In this document: one piece after another, positions 1 to 8,649 of the stretch
Numbering within the stretch: the stretch's first letter is position 1
How the letters are laid out: each line of letters opens with the position of its first letter
DNA from: Thaumasiovibrio sp047250365
GTDB lineage: Bacteria > Pseudomonadota > Gammaproteobacteria > Enterobacterales > Vibrionaceae
Assembly (NCBI RefSeq): GCF_047250365.1
Contig: NZ_JBLBVL010000008.1
Span: 1 to 64,000 of the forward strand
Reading direction: 5' to 3'
Length of the DNA: 64,000 nt
The notes under the pieces: generated by a model
Databases searched by the model: none
Told to the model about the DNA's origin: nothing
The model's input: only the letters and a program-made list of their open reading frames with translations
Position numbers and translations under genes: made by a program

Positions 1-16
1 CTAAGCCGAAAGTAGC

Positions 17-43
17 AAAAGAACACGGTATCCGTGTTCTTTC
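17..43 (-). terminator. Rho-independent terminator of lysC
   Basis: GAACACGG and CCGTGTTC (21-39) form an 8-bp stem with a 3-nt loop just past the lysC stop. On the minus strand it is followed by TTTT, as expected for an intrinsic terminator. The flanking A/T pairs extend the stem, so it may work in both directions. Confidence 0.75.
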
Positions 44-51
44 GTTGTTGA

Positions 52-1416
52 TCAGTAATCCGGTTCAAGCAGGTCTCGATGCAGATCTTTGATTACCTGC
101 TGCGCATCCTCTTGCCGGATGAGGAAGCAGAGATTGTGTTGACTAGCGCCGTAACAGATCATGCGTAAGTTATAATCTTCTAAAGTATTAAAGATATGTC
201 TGCTCGCGCCTTTGGTGTATCCCATCTTGTTGCCGATAACCGCAACCAAAGATAAGCCTTTTTCTACCGTAACACGGCACAGCTGGCTTAACTCTTGATG
301 GGCAAGTTCTGGAAGACAAGGCGCGCCACCACTGGTATTGGTGCTATCCAGTGTTAATGACACACTCACTTCTGATGTTGTAATCAAATCAACAGAGACT
401 TTGTGCTTAGCAAGAATAGCGAACACCTCAGCGAGGAAGCCATAGGCATGATACATATTAAGGCTTTGCAGGGTGATCATGGTTTGATTGTTGCGCAGGG
501 TTAATGCACGGAATAGCGGTGTACTCTCTACCTTCTCTTTTACCCAAGTTCCACCGGCTTGCGGATCTTTAGATGAACCGACAAAAACTGGAATCTGTCG
601 GCGTATCGCTGGGATCAGCGTATCTGGATGTAAAATTTTCGCGCCAAAATTTGCCATTTCTGAAGCTTCACTAAAGCTAATTTCTGGAATTGGTTGAGCG
701 CGGGTAGCAATGCGAGGATCGGTCGTGTAAATGCCCGGTACATCGGTCCATATCTCTAAACTATGCGCATGTACCGCTTCCGCGATCAGCGCGGCACTAT
801 AATCGCTACCACCGCGACCCAGCGTGGTGGTATTTCCTGCGTTGTCACTGCCAATAAAACCTTGTGTAACGATAATGCTTGCTTGGCACTCTTTTAGTAG
901 ATGTTGCTGTGCTTGAGCATACAGGGCATCAACATCAGGAATGGCTTTGCCATATTGATCGTCGGTTTTCATGATGGGGCGAATGTCAAAGCGACGGCAA
1001 GGGTAGCCCATATCATCAATTACTTGGGCAAAAAGGTGGGTTGACATCAATTCACCACAAGAGACGAGTTGATCAGTCACTTTAGCAGAAGGAGAGATGA
1101 TAGCCTGCTCTGCCAGTGTGGCCACGCTATCAAGCAATTGATTAATCTGCTTAGTTAGTACTTGCTGATTACTGACATGCTTAATAATGCCGTAATGAAT
1201 TTCACGCAACGCAGTCAGAATTTCGCTTTTACGTGAAGGCTCAGCAACACCATTGGCGAGTTCAACCAATAAGTTAGTGACCCCCGAACAGGCGCTGATC
1301 ACAACGAGTTTGGTATTGGGGTTGTTAACCACAATTTTGGCACTGTTCGACATTGCGTCATAATTAGCGACGCTGGTTCCGCCAAATTTGGCGACAGTGA
1401 AAGATGAAACACTCAC
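52..1416 (-). CDS. lysC: Lysine-sensitive aspartokinase III
   Basis: Aspartate kinase phosphorylates L-aspartate, the first step to lysine, threonine and methionine, in the cytoplasm. The 454-residue protein starts with the kinase signature VAKFGGTSVANYDAM and carries TTLGRGGSDYSAAL, the amino-acid-kinase nucleotide/aspartate-binding segment, followed by C-terminal ACT-type regulatory sequence. The length fits monofunctional LysC (about 450) rather than the ThrA or MetL fusions with homoserine dehydrogenase. The start is GTG at 1414-1416 with GGGAG upstream. A lysine riboswitch precedes it, which supports the lysine-responsive isozyme. It is monocistronic with its own terminator. Confidence 0.95.
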   Translation of the reverse strand: MSVSSFTVAKFGGTSVANYDAMSNSAKIVVNNPNTKLVVISACSGVTNLLVELANGVAEPSRKSEILTALREIHYGIIKHVSNQQVLTKQINQLLDSVATLAEQAIISPSAKVTDQLVSCGELMSTHLFAQVIDDMGYPCRRFDIRPIMKTDDQYGKAIPDVDALYAQAQQHLLKECQASIIVTQGFIGSDNAGNTTTLGRGGSDYSAALIAEAVHAHSLEIWTDVPGIYTTDPRIATRAQPIPEISFSEASEMANFGAKILHPDTLIPAIRRQIPVFVGSSKDPQAGGTWVKEKVESTPLFRALTLRNNQTMITLQSLNMYHAYGFLAEVFAILAKHKVSVDLITTSEVSVSLTLDSTNTSGGAPCLPELAHQELSQLCRVTVEKGLSLVAVIGNKMGYTKGASRHIFNTLEDYNLRMICYGASQHNLCFLIRQEDAQQVIKDLHRDLLEPDY

Positions 1417-1488
1417 AACTGCATCTCCCTATTGCAGAATAAATTCAAAATCAGTGAGGGAGAGCTGGAAGGGCGCGACAAACGACGA

Positions 1489-1654
1489 CCAGAAGCTCTC
1501 CACTATGAAATAGTGACAGCCTGTGGGATTCAACCCTTTCAGGCCGATAGCCTGATTCCCAGCTCAGGACTACCTCGGCATTGCGCCCCCTCATAAGGTT
1601 GAATTGGAGCTGGGGCCCCTCAACCATACTACCTGAACAATGCACCTCTTCTGA
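1489..1654 (-). promoter_or_regulatory. Lysine riboswitch (L-box) upstream of lysC
   Basis: Read on the minus strand, this leader contains the conserved L-box blocks AGAAGAGGTGCA (1641-1652), GGGGGCGCAATGCCGAGG, AAAGGGTTGAATCCC and GGCTGTCACTA, closely following the E. coli lysC leader. The closing helix P1 pairs CAGAAG at the 5' end with CTTCTG at 1490-1495. Downstream, GCTCTCC (1495-1501) can instead pair with GGAGAGC (1459-1465), giving an alternative hairpin that competes with P1 and probably forms the expression platform. An ORF that can be read through this leader is not a gene. Confidence 0.92.
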
Positions 1655-1686
1655 CTTTTGCTGGATGGATCACAAAAGTTTTCTTA

Positions 1687-1715
1687 TTGATAAAGTTTTA
1701 ACCACTTCTTGTCAA
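1687..1715 (-). promoter_or_regulatory. Sigma-70 promoter for lysC
   Basis: On the minus strand a consensus TTGACA (1710-1715) is followed after 17 nt by TATCAA (1687-1692). The predicted transcript would start near 1680 and include the whole lysine riboswitch. Confidence 0.6.
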
Positions 1716-1860
1716 TGATTATCTCTTTTTATTTAAATTTGTGTAGTTTAGACAGTCATTGCAGTGCTAATGTCGACTAAAATGAGATGACTGAAATCTG
1801 CGTACTTATAACGTTGATAACCTAAATACCTTACCGGCAATATTATCATTGGAGATCTCA

Positions 1861-2979
1861 ATGGCCATTACTAGTTTTAATCCACCTCGCCGTACATTGA
1901 TGGGGCCAGGACCGTCAGATATTTATCCGCAAGTGTTACAAGCAATGAGCCGTCCGACGGTAGGGCATCTCGATCCGTTGTTTATTCAAATGATGGACGA
2001 GCTTAAAGCGCTGTTACAGTATGCCTTCCAAACTAGCAATGATTTTACAATCGCACTTTCTGCGCCGGGTAGTGCAGGCATGGAAGCGTGTTTTGTCAAT
2101 TTGGTTGAAGCCGGCGATAAGGTGATTGTTTGTCGTAATGGCGTGTTTGGTGAGCGCATGCGTGAAAACGTTATTCGTTGTGGCGGTGAAGCCATTTTAG
2201 TTGATGATGAATGGGGCAAGCCTGTTGATATCGACAAAGTAGCAGCGGCACTAGAAGCACACCCAGATGCAATCGCGGTGGCTTTTGTGCATGCAGAAAC
2301 ATCAACAGGGGCATTAAGTGATGCACAAGCGATTGCACAATTGGCACAAAGTCGCGGTTGTTTAACGATAGTTGATGCTGTGACCTCGCTCGGTGGTGTT
2401 GAACTTCGAGTTGATGATTGGGGGTTGGACGCGGTTTATTCTGGTAGTCAAAAGTGCCTCTCTTGCCCACCTGGCTTGTCGCCTCTTACGTTTTCAGCCA
2501 AAGCGATAGAAAAGATTCAGCAACGTAAAACGCCGGTACAAAGCTGGTTTTTAGATCAAAGCCTAGTATTAGGTTATTGGAGTGGTGAAGGTAAACGGAG
2601 TTATCACCATACCGCGCCAGTAAACAGCTTATATGCTCTGCATGAAGCATTATTGTTGCTTAAACAAGAGGGCCTAGAAAATGCTTGGCAGCGTCACCAA
2701 CAAATGCATGAAGCGCTAAAACATGGCTTGGAGGCAATGGAGATCACATTTGTGGTGGAAGAAGCTTACCGTTTGCCGCAGTTAAATGCGGTGTATATCC
2801 CAGAAGGCGTTGATGACGCAGCAGTGCGTCAAACACTTCTGAATGAGTATAACCTTGAAATTGGCGCTGGGTTAGGCGCATTGGCTGGTAAAGCATGGCG
2901 CATTGGCTTGATGGGCTATGGGGCGCGTCAAGAGAACGTGGCGCTCTGCTTGCAAGCCCTGCAGCGTGTATTGGCTTAA
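1861..2979 (+). CDS. PLP-dependent alanine/serine-glyoxylate aminotransferase family protein
   Basis: A class V aminotransferase of the AGT/SGT/PucG group, which moves an amino group from alanine, serine or (S)-ureidoglycine to glyoxylate using pyridoxal phosphate. The sequence has the family N-terminal motif MGPGPSDIYPQV, the central VDAVTSLGG segment, and the PLP lysine in YSGSQKCLSCPPGL. SYHHTAPVNSLYAL and the C-terminal RIGLMGYGA are also typical. The ORF can be extended to a TTG at 1849, but ATG 1861 has GGAG six bases upstream and gives MAITSFNPPRRT, so I use it. No purine-catabolism genes are adjacent, so the exact substrate is not settled. Confidence 0.85.
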   Translation: MAITSFNPPRRTLMGPGPSDIYPQVLQAMSRPTVGHLDPLFIQMMDELKALLQYAFQTSNDFTIALSAPGSAGMEACFVNLVEAGDKVIVCRNGVFGERMRENVIRCGGEAILVDDEWGKPVDIDKVAAALEAHPDAIAVAFVHAETSTGALSDAQAIAQLAQSRGCLTIVDAVTSLGGVELRVDDWGLDAVYSGSQKCLSCPPGLSPLTFSAKAIEKIQQRKTPVQSWFLDQSLVLGYWSGEGKRSYHHTAPVNSLYALHEALLLLKQEGLENAWQRHQQMHEALKHGLEAMEITFVVEEAYRLPQLNAVYIPEGVDDAAVRQTLLNEYNLEIGAGLGALAGKAWRIGLMGYGARQENVALCLQALQRVLA

Positions 2980-3002
2980 TTTAATCCTTCTAAATAAAAG
3001 AG

Positions 3003-3028
3003 AGCCGTGACTGACATCGCGGCTTTTT
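3003..3028 (+). terminator. Terminator after the aminotransferase gene
   Basis: AGCCGTGA pairs with TCGCGGCT (one G-T wobble) around a 6-nt loop, followed by five T residues. It lies between convergent genes. Confidence 0.75.
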
Positions 3029-3038
3029 GCTATGCCCT

Positions 3039-4808
3039 TTATTCCCGTGCCAGTGGTGGCAATGATTTATGTTGATATGCGACATCGTCTTCACTTTCAA
3101 TATCGGTCAATAGGGAAAACGAATGATTAGGAAAGAGAAAGGTCGCTTCTTCGTAGAGCTGCAGGCGTTTATCATTTTCCTCAGTTAATGCATACGCAAG
3201 GATTAAGTTTTGATATAACGACGGTCGTGGCCATTGCTTGGCTTGTTGGGTTGCCCAGTCGATATAGCTTTCGATGAGTTTAAACTCTGCCGTAGCGGCG
3301 CCGACTTGCAATTCGGTGGTGTGTAAGTTCCAGTCAAAACGTTGTTGCCACAGATAGGGATTAGAGACGTTGGTCAAGTACACTGGGTTGACGGGACGTT
3401 GACGCTCAAATTGGGTTAACCAATAGCCAGACTGTAAACCAGATAACATAACAAGAGTAACAGAGAGTGGTAGTGAGCAGGCTGCGAGTCGAATATTCAG
3501 CGTATGGTTTACTGTTTTCTTATAATATTTTGCCGTCAGGTTATCGATCCAGTAGATGAGCACGATAAAGACAACGAAGTGAGCGATGGAGTGATAGAAC
3601 GGATACTCGAGCTGTGTGTGTAAGATGATCGGCCAGCAAATTGCCACCAGTGCCAGATGCGTCCCCGCTTTAGCGCGTTTGACACGAAGATAGACCGCGA
3701 GTGCTGCAAGGAGAAGGCCTAAAAGGGGAAGGATACCTCCCTCTACGGCCCAAAAAAGCAATTCATTGTGCGCATGCTCCAACCCCGGCAAGGAGGGCGT
3801 ATTAATTACTCCCTGTTGATACCAATGCGCTGTTTCCATTATGTAGCTGGACTCAAAGTTGCCATAGCCATAACCCATTAGCGGTTTTGTTTGTAGCATT
3901 TTCAGATTTTGCGGTATATGAACGGTTCGCCCACCATCAAAGGTTAGCGCCATCTCGCGAAAGGCCGTGTCGGGCGAAGATAGCCAATTAAAGGCCATCG
4001 CGCCGCCCAGTAAACACATCAGTAGCCATAGACGGTACTGAGTTTTGGCAGCAAAGCGAATCAAAAATGGCAGGATCATCAGGCCGCCGATCAGCCCACC
4101 CCACAAGCCAGTTCTAGAGCCTAACACCAGTAATAACGGAATCGTCATGACCGGGGTGAGAAGTAACGGAAGGTGGCGATAGTGCCATCGACCACGATAT
4201 AGAGGCTCACGCGCCATTAAATAGGCAGATAAAACCAAGCCTGTTGCCATAAAGCTAGCCATAACATTGGGTTGCTGAAATATCCCGTAGGGGCGATTTG
4301 CCGCGGTATTGTAGCCGATGGGGTTATCAGTGGTTAAGAGTAGAAATTGTACCCAGCCCAATGCGGCTTCAATTAGCACGGCCAGAAGAATAAACCACAG
4401 CAAGCGTTGTCGTTGACGATGGGAAAAAACAAACTGTTGAGTAGCCACAAACAGCAGCCATCCAGCCCATACTGTTAACAAACGCGGCAATGCGTGCTCA
4501 GGTGTTGAGTGAGGATAAAAGAGGGGCAGAGTCAGCAGCACGGCACAAACAAACAGTAATAGCGTGAGGTGCGTATAGCGGCAGTGCTGCTGGCGGCAGA
4601 TTTCTAATAACCCGACGCCAATAGCGAAGCTTAACGGGATCCAAGTTGCCTGATTGAAAGGTAACGCCAAACCTGAGCCACCAGGGTTATGCATAAACGT
4701 ATGCATGGTAACAAGAAACAAGCCCCCCATCGCCCCTAAGAACCATTGGGTTAGGGGTTTTCTTTTGATGGGCTGAAGGCTTAAACGTGTTCCTTTTGTT
4801 TGTAGCAC
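3039..4808 (-). CDS. PglL/Wzy_C-family O-oligosaccharyltransferase or O-antigen ligase
   Basis: A large inner-membrane protein of about 589 residues with roughly ten hydrophobic segments in its first 440 residues and a soluble C-terminal region. The periplasmic-loop motif LEHAHNELLFWAVEGGI is the hallmark of the Wzy_C fold shared by O-antigen ligases (WaaL) and protein O-glycosyltransferases (PglL/PilO). The C-terminal half after the membrane segments fits the extra domain found in the Vibrio/Neisseria PglL type, which transfers lipid-linked glycan to pilin or other proteins. The start is GTG (4806-4808) with AAGGA six bases upstream. No pilin gene is adjacent, so ligase versus glycosyltransferase is unresolved. 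Confidence 0.75.
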   Translation of the reverse strand: MLQTKGTRLSLQPIKRKPLTQWFLGAMGGLFLVTMHTFMHNPGGSGLALPFNQATWIPLSFAIGVGLLEICRQQHCRYTHLTLLLFVCAVLLTLPLFYPHSTPEHALPRLLTVWAGWLLFVATQQFVFSHRQRQRLLWFILLAVLIEAALGWVQFLLLTTDNPIGYNTAANRPYGIFQQPNVMASFMATGLVLSAYLMAREPLYRGRWHYRHLPLLLTPVMTIPLLLVLGSRTGLWGGLIGGLMILPFLIRFAAKTQYRLWLLMCLLGGAMAFNWLSSPDTAFREMALTFDGGRTVHIPQNLKMLQTKPLMGYGYGNFESSYIMETAHWYQQGVINTPSLPGLEHAHNELLFWAVEGGILPLLGLLLAALAVYLRVKRAKAGTHLALVAICWPIILHTQLEYPFYHSIAHFVVFIVLIYWIDNLTAKYYKKTVNHTLNIRLAACSLPLSVTLVMLSGLQSGYWLTQFERQRPVNPVYLTNVSNPYLWQQRFDWNLHTTELQVGAATAEFKLIESYIDWATQQAKQWPRPSLYQNLILAYALTEENDKRLQLYEEATFLFPNHSFSLLTDIESEDDVAYQHKSLPPLARE

Positions 4809-4848
4809 ACTATGTCCTTATCGTTATTCGTCTTAGCACATTCGCTTC

Positions 4849-7677
4849 CTAGCGTTTTAGCATCGGCGCGAGAAAGCGTGCCGTATGCGAGCCACTGACC
4901 ATGGCGACTTGTTCTGGTGTGCCATAGGCAATAATGTTACCACCACCACTGCCACCTTCAGGCCCTAGATCGATAATCCAATCAGCAGTTTTGATCACGT
5001 CGAGATTATGCTCAATCACTACAATGGTATTGCCGTGATCCCGCAAGCGATGCAGAACATTTAAGAGTTGTTGAATATCGTGAAAATGCAGCCCAGTTGT
5101 CGGCTCATCCAGAATATACAAGGTTTTTCCTGTATCGCGTTTAGAGAGCTCTTTTGCCAGCTTAACGCGCTGTGCTTCTCCGCCTGACAACGTCGTGGCA
5201 GCTTGCCCGAGACGTACGTAGGATAACCCAACATCCATTAAGGTTTGTAGTTTTCTGGCAATTGCCGGAACGGGTTCAAAAAACTTTCGTGCATCCTCTA
5301 CTGTCATTTCAAGCACTTCATGAACAGATTTGCCTTTATACTTCACCTCTAATGTTTCGCGGTTGTAGCGTTTACCTTTGCAGGTGTCACACGGTACATA
5401 GACATCAGGCAAGAAATGCATCTCAACTTTTATCACACCATCGCCCTGGCAGGCTTCACAACGTCCGCCTCGAACATTGAAGCTAAAACGCCCCGGTTTA
5501 TAACCGCGAGAGCGGGCTTCTTGTGTGCCAGCGAATAACTCCCGGATCGGGGTGAAAATACCGGTATATGTGGCGGGATTTGAACGGGGCGTGCGCCCGA
5601 TTGGGCTTTGATCAATATCGATCACTTTATCGCAGTGCTGCAGATTATCGATCTTGGTATAAGGGGCGGGTTCTCCGGTGGTTGCCCCGTTCAGTTGTTG
5701 ATGGGCAATTTTGTAAAAGGTATCGTTGATCAGGGTTGATTTCCCGGAGCCGGATACGCCGGTGATACACGTAAATAAACCGACTGGAATGTCGACATCG
5801 ACATTGTTGAGGTTATTGCCACTCGCTCCTTGCAATGAAATAACATTGTCAGGATCGAAAGCGATACGTTGCTCTGGCACTGAGATCTGTTTCCGACCAC
5901 TGAGATAATCAGCAGTGACAGAGTGCTTGGCATTGAGGATGGTTTGATAATCGCCCTCAGCGACCACTTCGCCGCCATGCACGCCAGCTCCAGGGCCAAT
6001 ATCAATAATATGATCAGCGGCACGTATTGCGTCTTCATCGTGCTCAACAACCAGTACGGTATTGCCTAAGTCGCGCAAATGCTCAAGGGTCTTTAAGAGA
6101 CGTTCATTGTCGCGTTGGTGTAAACCAATCGACGGCTCATCGAGCACATACATGACCCCGACTAGGCCAGCGCCAATCTGGCTGGCAAGGCGAATTCGCT
6201 GTGCTTCGCCACCTGAAAGGGTTTCAGCACTGCGTGATAAATTAAGATAATTGAGGCCCACATTGACCAAAAACTGTAAGCGATCGTGGATCTCTTTTAA
6301 GATCTTGTCGGCGATTTGTGCCCGTTGTCCTTCGAGTTGCAAGGAAGAGAAGAAATCAAGCGTCTCTTTAATGCTCATTTCACAGATGTCAGGCAGGCGT
6401 GTGTTAGCGACGAAAACATGACGTGCCTCTTCACGCAGGCGGCTACCTTGGCAGCTACTGCAAGATTTTGTCGCAATAAATTTGGCAAGCTCTTCGCGTA
6501 CCGCATTCGATTCTGTATCGCGGTAACGGCGCTCCATATTGTTAAGGATCCCTTCAAAAGGGTGGCGGCGCAGTGTGATATCACCGCGGTCGTTAATGTA
6601 TTTAAAGTCAATTTCCGTACGCCCAGAGCCGGTTAGCACGACTTTCTTAACCTTGTTACTTAAGGTATTGAAAGGGGCATCAACATCAAATTCATAAAAT
6701 TCCGCCAGTGACTTTAACATTTGAAAATAGTAAAAGTTGCGCTGATCCCAGCCACGAATCGCACCACCAGCCAAACTGAGTTCGTCATTTTGAACAATAC
6801 GATCAGCATCAAAATACTGTTGCACGCCTAATCCATCACAGGTTGGACAGGCACCAGCAGGATTGTTGAATGAGAATAGACGCGGCTCAAGCTCTTGCAT
6901 GCTATAGCCGCAATAAGGGCAAGCAAAGTTGGCCGAAAAGATCAGCTCCTCAGTAAAGCTGTCATCCATGCCGCTAATTACAGCAGTGCCACCGGTCATT
7001 TCGAGCGCCGTCTCAAACGACTCAGCCAGGCGTAACTGGAGATCATCACGTACTTTAAAGCGATCTATAACCACCTCAATAGTATGCTTTTTATGTAGTT
7101 CCAATGTTGGTGGATCTGACAGATCACAGACTTCACCATTTACTCTGGCGCGAATAAAACCTTGTGCTGCAAGGTTTTCAAAGGTTTTAACGTGCTCGCC
7201 CTTTCGTGCTTTTATCACCGGTGCCAGTAGCATTAACTTGGTGCCTACTTCCAGTTCAAGCACCTTATCGACCATTTGACTGATGGTTTGTGCTGCCAGT
7301 GGCACATCGTGGGTAGGACAGCGAGGCTCACCCACGCGTGCATAGAGCAGACGCAAATAGTCATACACTTCAGTAATGGTGCCGACAGTTGAGCGTGGAT
7401 TATGTGAGGTTGATTTTTGCTCAATAGAGATGGCGGGTGAAAGCCCTTCAATATGGTCTACATCCGGTTTCTCCATTAATGAGAGAAATTGACGTGCGTA
7501 GGCGGATAACGATTCAACGTAACGGCGCTGCCCTTCAGCGTAAAGGGTATCGAAGGCGAGCGATGACTTGCCCGAGCCGGATAACCCGGTAATGACAGTG
7601 AGCTTGTCACGAGGGATAGAGAGACTAATATTTTTTAAATTATGGGTGCGCGCCCCACGTATATCGATGTTATCCAT
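4849..7677 (-). CDS. uvrA: Excinuclease ABC subunit A
   Basis: UvrA is the damage-recognising ABC-type ATPase of nucleotide excision repair; it loads UvrB onto lesions. The protein has two ATP-binding halves, with Walker A segments TGLSGSGKSSLAFDTL and TGVSGSGKSTLI and duplicated LSGGEAQR signatures. Zinc-binding cysteines appear in CPYCGY/CPTCDG and CEACQGDG/CDTCKG. I use the ATG at 7675-7677 (MDNIDIRGARTHNL), giving 942 residues as in other UvrA proteins; the open frame extends 32 codons further but without family similarity. A perfect LexA box lies 70 bp upstream. Confidence 0.97.
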   Translation of the reverse strand: MDNIDIRGARTHNLKNISLSIPRDKLTVITGLSGSGKSSLAFDTLYAEGQRRYVESLSAYARQFLSLMEKPDVDHIEGLSPAISIEQKSTSHNPRSTVGTITEVYDYLRLLYARVGEPRCPTHDVPLAAQTISQMVDKVLELEVGTKLMLLAPVIKARKGEHVKTFENLAAQGFIRARVNGEVCDLSDPPTLELHKKHTIEVVIDRFKVRDDLQLRLAESFETALEMTGGTAVISGMDDSFTEELIFSANFACPYCGYSMQELEPRLFSFNNPAGACPTCDGLGVQQYFDADRIVQNDELSLAGGAIRGWDQRNFYYFQMLKSLAEFYEFDVDAPFNTLSNKVKKVVLTGSGRTEIDFKYINDRGDITLRRHPFEGILNNMERRYRDTESNAVREELAKFIATKSCSSCQGSRLREEARHVFVANTRLPDICEMSIKETLDFFSSLQLEGQRAQIADKILKEIHDRLQFLVNVGLNYLNLSRSAETLSGGEAQRIRLASQIGAGLVGVMYVLDEPSIGLHQRDNERLLKTLEHLRDLGNTVLVVEHDEDAIRAADHIIDIGPGAGVHGGEVVAEGDYQTILNAKHSVTADYLSGRKQISVPEQRIAFDPDNVISLQGASGNNLNNVDVDIPVGLFTCITGVSGSGKSTLINDTFYKIAHQQLNGATTGEPAPYTKIDNLQHCDKVIDIDQSPIGRTPRSNPATYTGIFTPIRELFAGTQEARSRGYKPGRFSFNVRGGRCEACQGDGVIKVEMHFLPDVYVPCDTCKGKRYNRETLEVKYKGKSVHEVLEMTVEDARKFFEPVPAIARKLQTLMDVGLSYVRLGQAATTLSGGEAQRVKLAKELSKRDTGKTLYILDEPTTGLHFHDIQQLLNVLHRLRDHGNTIVVIEHNLDVIKTADWIIDLGPEGGSGGGNIIAYGTPEQVAMVSGSHTARFLAPMLKR

Positions 7678-7746
7678 GTTGAGCATTCTATAATTTTTGT
7701 ATGAATTAGCATTATTGCATAGCCAATCCGATCCGGAAAGGTTACG

Positions 7747-7762
7747 CTGTATATAAACACAG
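7747..7762. promoter_or_regulatory. LexA (SOS) box between uvrA and ssb
   Basis: CTGTATATAAACACAG matches the gammaproteobacterial CTGT-N8-ACAG LexA site exactly. It lies in the divergent uvrA-ssb intergenic region, the same place as in E. coli, so SOS control of uvrA, and possibly ssb, is expected. Confidence 0.88.
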
Positions 7763-7915
7763 TTACTCAGCAACGTGAAAGCGTATTAATGTGAGTAAAT
7801 TCCAGTCGACAACACAGTTTGAACAGTAGGCGCTCAAACTGTGGCGTGTTACACTGGCGGATTATTGATTTGAGTATGGCAGTCTTTTGGACTGACACAA
7901 CAACCGGAGCTTACT

Positions 7916-8488
7916 ATGGCCAGTCGTGGTATTAATAAAGTTATCCTGGTCGGGAACCTAGGTAACGACCCTGAAATTCGCTATATGCCAAGTGGCGGTG
8001 CTGTTGCAAACATTACGATTGCAACTTCTGAGTCATGGCGCGATAAAAACACCGGCGAGCAACGTGAAAAAACGGAATGGCACCGTGTTGCACTGTTCGG
8101 AAAGCTAGCTGAAGTTGCTGGTGAGTACTTGCGTAAAGGCTCTCAGGTTTACATCGAAGGCCAGCTTCAGACCCGTAAGTGGCAAGATCAAAGCGGTCAA
8201 GATCGCTATACAACAGAAGTTGTCGTGCAGGGCTTTAACGGTGTAATGCAGATGCTGGGTGGACGTCAAGGTGGCGGTCAAGGCGCACCAATGGGTGGCC
8301 AACAGCAGCAACAGCAAGGTGGTTGGGGACAACCTCAGCAACCGCAACAACAGATGGGACAGCAACCACAAAACCAAGGGTTTGCTCCTCAACAACAGGC
8401 GCCACAGCAAGCGGCTCCTCAACAACCTCAACAGCAGCCTCAGTTTAATGAGCCACCTGTTGATTTTGATGATGACATTCCGTTTTAG
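7916..8488 (+). CDS. ssb: Single-stranded DNA-binding protein
   Basis: SSB coats single-stranded DNA during replication, recombination and repair and recruits partners through its acidic tail. The N-terminal OB fold is clear (INKVILVGNLGNDPEIRYMP, then EKTEWHRVALFGKLAEVAGEYL), followed by a Gln/Gly/Pro-rich disordered linker from about residue 120 to 175 and the canonical tip DFDDDIPF. At 190 residues it is close to E. coli SSB (178). It is monocistronic with its own terminator, and the mobile island begins just downstream. Confidence 0.97.
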   Translation: MASRGINKVILVGNLGNDPEIRYMPSGGAVANITIATSESWRDKNTGEQREKTEWHRVALFGKLAEVAGEYLRKGSQVYIEGQLQTRKWQDQSGQDRYTTEVVVQGFNGVMQMLGGRQGGGQGAPMGGQQQQQQGGWGQPQQPQQQMGQQPQNQGFAPQQQAPQQAAPQQPQQQPQFNEPPVDFDDDIPF

Positions 8489-8536
8489 TCCGCCAAAAAT
8501 TTAAGTGTATAGTCACTTAATATTGGATTGTATCTA

Positions 8537-8560
8537 AGCCCCTATTTTTAGGGGCTTTTT
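8537..8560 (+). terminator. Terminator of ssb
   Basis: AGCCCCTA and TAGGGGCT form an 8-bp stem around TTTT, followed by a run of T. It separates ssb from the island. Confidence 0.85.
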
Positions 8561-8620
8561 GTTTTTTGTGGCGTGTAAACTTGTCATTGGGTAAGATCTG
8601 TGTTTGTATATAACTTGTAC

Positions 8621-8640
8621 TTTTAAAACTGTATAGACAG
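8621..8640 (+). repeat. Putative attL core
   Basis: TTTTAAAACTGTATAGACAG matches the copy at 31058-31077 except at position 9 (C versus G). It ends 9 bp before the start codon of the first recombinase gene, so the core lies in that gene's leader. Confidence 0.65.
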
Positions 8641-8649
8641 GTTGGGTGT

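Noticed and set aside
1451..1645. A 64-codon minus-strand ORF before lysC
   Set aside because: It runs straight through the lysine riboswitch aptamer; conserved RNA motifs explain the sequence.
5172..5480. Plus-strand ORFs opposite uvrA and other long genes
   Set aside because: They are antisense shadows of strongly conserved genes without ribosome-binding sites or recognisable products.
7678..7773. N-terminal extension of uvrA by 32 codons
   Set aside because: The extension has no similarity to UvrA and reaches past the LexA box; the internal ATG gives the normal protein length.
8300..8450. CAG/CAA-rich tract in ssb as a repeat element
   Set aside because: It encodes the normal Gln-rich disordered linker of SSB.
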